NCBI RefSeq assembly: GCF_949628265.1
Contig: NC_088789.1
Location: 6,440,886-6,504,885 of the forward strand
Length of the DNA: 64,000 bases
Reading direction: 5' to 3'
Origin: Cloeon dipterum
Lineage: Eukaryota > Arthropoda > Insecta > Ephemeroptera > Baetidae
Positions 61,200 through 64,000 of the stretch are shown piece by piece; positions within the stretch are counted from its first letter, which is position 1; every line of letters starts with the position of its first letter. Both the position numbers and the translations under genes were made by a program. The notes below the pieces were generated by a model. That model was not told the DNA's origin and ran no database searches. It was given only the letters and a program-made list of their open reading frames with translations.

Positions 61200-63422
61200 C
61201 TACGTGAGAAGACCGGACACGGTGATGTCAGGCATTTCAGGTACGAGGCCTTTGATCGCGTTCACGTCGCAGCAGTAGCCAAATCCACTCTCTTGGTTCG
61301 ATGGGCTCCAGTTTTCCCAGCTGATCTGGTCGCACACGTCAGGACACAGGTAGAAGTCGCTACCGGGGGTGTCGATGTACGGGTTGTTGAGGCCAACGAA
61401 CGCCACGCCCTGTGAAAAAATGATTTAAAATTAATAATGATTTGATACCATTCATTTCCATGTTCACAATATTGTGTGTTTCTTTTTCTGTAAAATAAAG
61501 AACGCAATTAAAACATTGTTTTTTTTAATGTGATAATTTTAAAAAGATATTGATGTAAAAATTCATATTATGTAACTTCTGCACATCGAATATTTTTTTT
61601 AACATTTTGCAGTAAATCTAGAGAAAAAAATAATTGCGTTATGATATTTTCATTAAACAAAATTGTGATCCCAATCAGAAACAGCAAATTTAATAACTGT
61701 ATCTGCAAATATAAATCCTTTAAAACCTTAATCTTTCGAGGTAAAAGTTTAATATTGGTTTTAGAACAAATAGACTATTTAATAATTTTTATAAACTAAT
61801 TGAGAATTCTTTACTCTGAAAAACACATGATTTTTAACAGAAAAAATAACCGGCATTATTATAGTACCACAAAATGCTTAATTTGACGCAAAATTAACTT
61901 CTAACGAAATTTAGAACTTTAATTAATTCAATATTGATTACCCTCTGAGTTGCTGGTTCGTAGACAATTTTCCAGAAAAATTCAGGAACTCTGAGGAGAC
62001 CACTGCCGTCGGTGTCATAGGCGATGAAAATTTCAGCAGGGTTGCCGTTGACATCGTTCAGCGTGGTGGTGCCATGGGTGCCAGTATACACGACGAGGTC
62101 GTTGCCATCCAGAGCCGCAAATTCCCTGGCGCTTGCTTCAATTTGGGCCCAGTTGGCGCCGTTGAACGTCTGCCACTGCGGTGCCACGTTCAGGAAGTAG
62201 AAGGTCGAGCGTTGGTGGGCTCCGAAAACGAAGTCGGCATTGGCGGCCAAGTGTCCTCGAGACAGGAAGTAGTTACCTTTAAAACAAATGGAATTATAAC
62301 AACCATACATTTCTAGACAAATTCCAACAAACCTGTGTCCGGCACGTACTGGTCAGCAAGTTGGGTCGAGCCGACAGCCTGCGCGATGGCTTCCTTCTGC
62401 CCCACCCTGGAGTACTGGTAGTCAACGTCCATCCAGGTGGGGTAGAATCCGGTACCCTCGGTGAAGCTGGGCCTGTTCAGGCCTGACTGGTAGCCATCGA
62501 TGTCTGCAGTTTGCGTGAAGAAGGACTGGTAGGTGTTGTAGCCGACTTCGTCAAAGCAAACAGTGATCAGCTTATAGAAGCCCGAGGACAAGGTGAAGCC
62601 GATCTCCACCAAGCTATGAGGGAGGCTGATCTGGCACTGCTGCCCGTCGCGTCTAATGGCCTCGTGTTGTGGCCACGACGAGCAGGACAGAGAGCCGATG
62701 GTGTATGTGTTGCCATTGATATCCTAAAATTAATGCAATTATTTTTCTTGTTTTCGGATATTTAATTGTGAATTTTAGTTTTTAAATATTCTTTTCTGAG
62801 GTGTTGATTTAGGATTGTGATGTGGCAGACTTTACTCTCGAATTCTACTAGGGTAGGCAACCTGCGAAACAACAGCGCGTCTCAGGCTGCATAATGCTCA
62901 AAATACCTGGAAAGTCTGGCCTCCAGTACAGGTGAGAATGGCCTCCGAGCCACCGACCCCGGCGAGAGTGCTTCCTGGGCAGGCGAAGAGCACCTCTCCG
63001 CCCTCAGGAACTGTGATGACGTCTACGTTTTTCGGCAGCCAGAATGCGTTTATGTCGAAGCCGGCTCCAGGCTTGATGTATAAAGGCTGAACACTAGGCA
63101 AGTCAGTATTCGTTGACCACGAACATTCTAAGAGACAATTTTACTATACAGTTTTTCACTAAAAATATGGATTGTAAAACTTCTGATATTTGTCAAACAG
63201 CATTTTGGAAAAAAAATCTATTAGGATTGTCAATAACATCCTTATCACTTACTAGTGGTGCTATCACTAGTTGTTGAAATATGTATTTATTACATCAACA
63301 ATAAAAATATGACCAAAAGTAGCGAATAAGATTCAATGGCTGATTGTACCTGCTTTAGGGAACGAGCGACCTTGCGCCAGAGCCACGATGGCCAGGAAAA
63401 CTAACGCTCTTAATAAGGTCAT
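61200..63422 (-). CDS. Secreted DNA/RNA non-specific endonuclease (insect dsRNase type)
   Basis: Five exons (63422-63350, 63127-62907, 62723-62333, 62276-61942 and 61409-61200) join in frame to 409 residues. Residues 1-18 form a signal peptide (MTLLRALVFLAIVALAQG). An N-terminal region with paired cysteines (about 25-130) precedes the Endonuclease_NS fold. The active-site block reads LSRGHLAANAD, with His about 237 equivalent to the catalytic His of the DRGH motif in Serratia nuclease. It is followed by FLNVAPQWQTFNGANW, where the metal-binding Asn is expected. A C-terminal cysteine-containing segment closes the protein. Members in insects degrade dsRNA, RNA and DNA in gut lumen or haemolymph and limit RNA interference by feeding. 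Length and layout fit that group. The acceptor before GGCGTGGCG is TTTTCACAG. A TATA box lies 35-42 bp upstream of the ATG, so the 5' leader would be very short. Confidence 0.9.
61410..61941. other. Intron 4 of the nuclease gene
   Basis: A 532 bp AT-rich intron (donor CAGAGG|GTAATC, acceptor TTTTCACAG). Nothing else was seen in it. Confidence 0.75.
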
Positions 63423-63456
63423 TGTGCAAGCCTTTCGAAAACTTAATTAGTTCAAT

Positions 63457-63464
63457 CTTTTATA
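63457..63464 (-). promoter_or_regulatory. TATA box of the nuclease gene
   Basis: TATAAAAG on the minus strand, 35 bases before the ATG at 63422. Transcription should start near 63432, leaving about 10 nt of leader unless translation begins elsewhere. Confidence 0.6.
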
Positions 63465-64000
63465 TTCGCACCACTACTATCAAGAGTAGCCAGATTAGCT
63501 TTCGTGTGTGTGTGTAATCAATCAAAAATCAACTATTGTTTTGGCTCTCGAAATCGAACTTTGAAATGCGTGATCTGATCGTGTACACACCCAAGGACCG
63601 GACCAGACGATTGGGCCCTTTAACTACTAGAAGAAATTAAGCTCATCTTTTTGATTGGATAACAAGCGCTATCAGGAAGGCTCAAGCTGTCGTTTACTAA
63701 AATCGTGATTACAATGCAAACCTTTTATATATTTACTTATTGTTAATAACCATTAATTTAAAGTTCCGAGTGACTAAAACTTGATTGAAAAATTCATTAG
63801 CATTGCATTGCCGAGTAAAAATATAACAATATTTTCAACTGTATGCATTAATTAACATTATGTGATTTAGCTAGTTTATTTCTACATCTAAACACCTTTT
63901 TGCTTCATATACATACCTAGATGAAATTTATAAACTCTTGCACTGTTTGAAATATAGTCCACGATCAAATAGGATTAAAAACGTGCAAAGGACCCAATTT
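63465..64000. other. Upstream flank of the nuclease gene
   Basis: AT-rich DNA at the right edge. I see no exon here. Confidence 0.4.

Noticed and set aside
1..64000. CRISPR arrays, operons or bacterial insertion sequences
   Set aside because: All recognised genes are spliced and insect-like. No spaced direct repeats or prokaryotic gene order were seen.

Overview
The window looks like nuclear DNA of an insect. It holds spliced genes with GT-AG introns, many of them only about 50-110 bp long. Several families are typical of insects: a CLIP-domain serine protease homologue, a PAN/ZP cuticle-matrix protein, an insect-type aldehyde oxidase, a methuselah-like receptor, a secreted dsRNase-type nuclease and an NRF-domain protein. 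The order cannot be fixed from sequence alone. All exon models were read by eye from splice signals, frame continuity and remembered family consensus. No alignment or transcript data were used.

Layout. (1) 349-559, minus: first coding exon of a secreted NRF-domain protein that runs off the left edge. (2) 0.6-4.7 kb: gene-poor, with two hairpin (foldback) elements and a GT microsatellite. (3) 4.75-8.25 kb, minus: an inactive serine protease homologue with three CLIP-like domains and a long Pro/Gln-rich region, behind a TATA promoter. (4) 8.3-11.8 kb: intergenic, with a dense group of hormone-receptor and CRE-like motifs. (5) 11.8-14.2 kb, minus: CNPPD1. It is divergent from LRRC57 (plus, 14.9-15.7 kb) across a region carrying four ACCGGT (Grainyhead-like) cores. 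(6) 17.2-18.35 kb, plus: a methuselah-like GPCR remnant with frame damage. (7) 18.8-24.9 kb, minus: a 23-exon aldehyde oxidase, in frame throughout. (8) 25.95-26.02 kb, minus: tRNA-Trp(CCA). (9) 27.75-35.3 kb, minus: a 13-coding-exon PAN/ZP transmembrane matrix protein. Its last intron contains a recent internally deleted Gypsy-type LTR element with an open integrase frame. Its promoter is probably the TATA promoter and non-coding exon near 46.7 kb, which would make an 11.3 kb first intron. (10) 46.8-61.2 kb: no gene seen. (11) 61.2-63.46 kb, minus: a secreted DNA/RNA non-specific endonuclease (dsRNase family) with a TATA box.

The genes do not form a pathway. Several products are secreted or act at epithelial and cuticular surfaces (the protease homologue, the PAN/ZP protein, the nuclease, probably the NRF protein). 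CNPPD1 and LRRC57 look like housekeeping genes with a shared upstream region. I did not find a clearly new multi-gene system. The best leads are the frame-shifted GPCR exon, the triple-CLIP dead protease, the ACCGGT clusters, the truncated LTR element with an intact integrase frame, and the remote promoter of the ZP gene.
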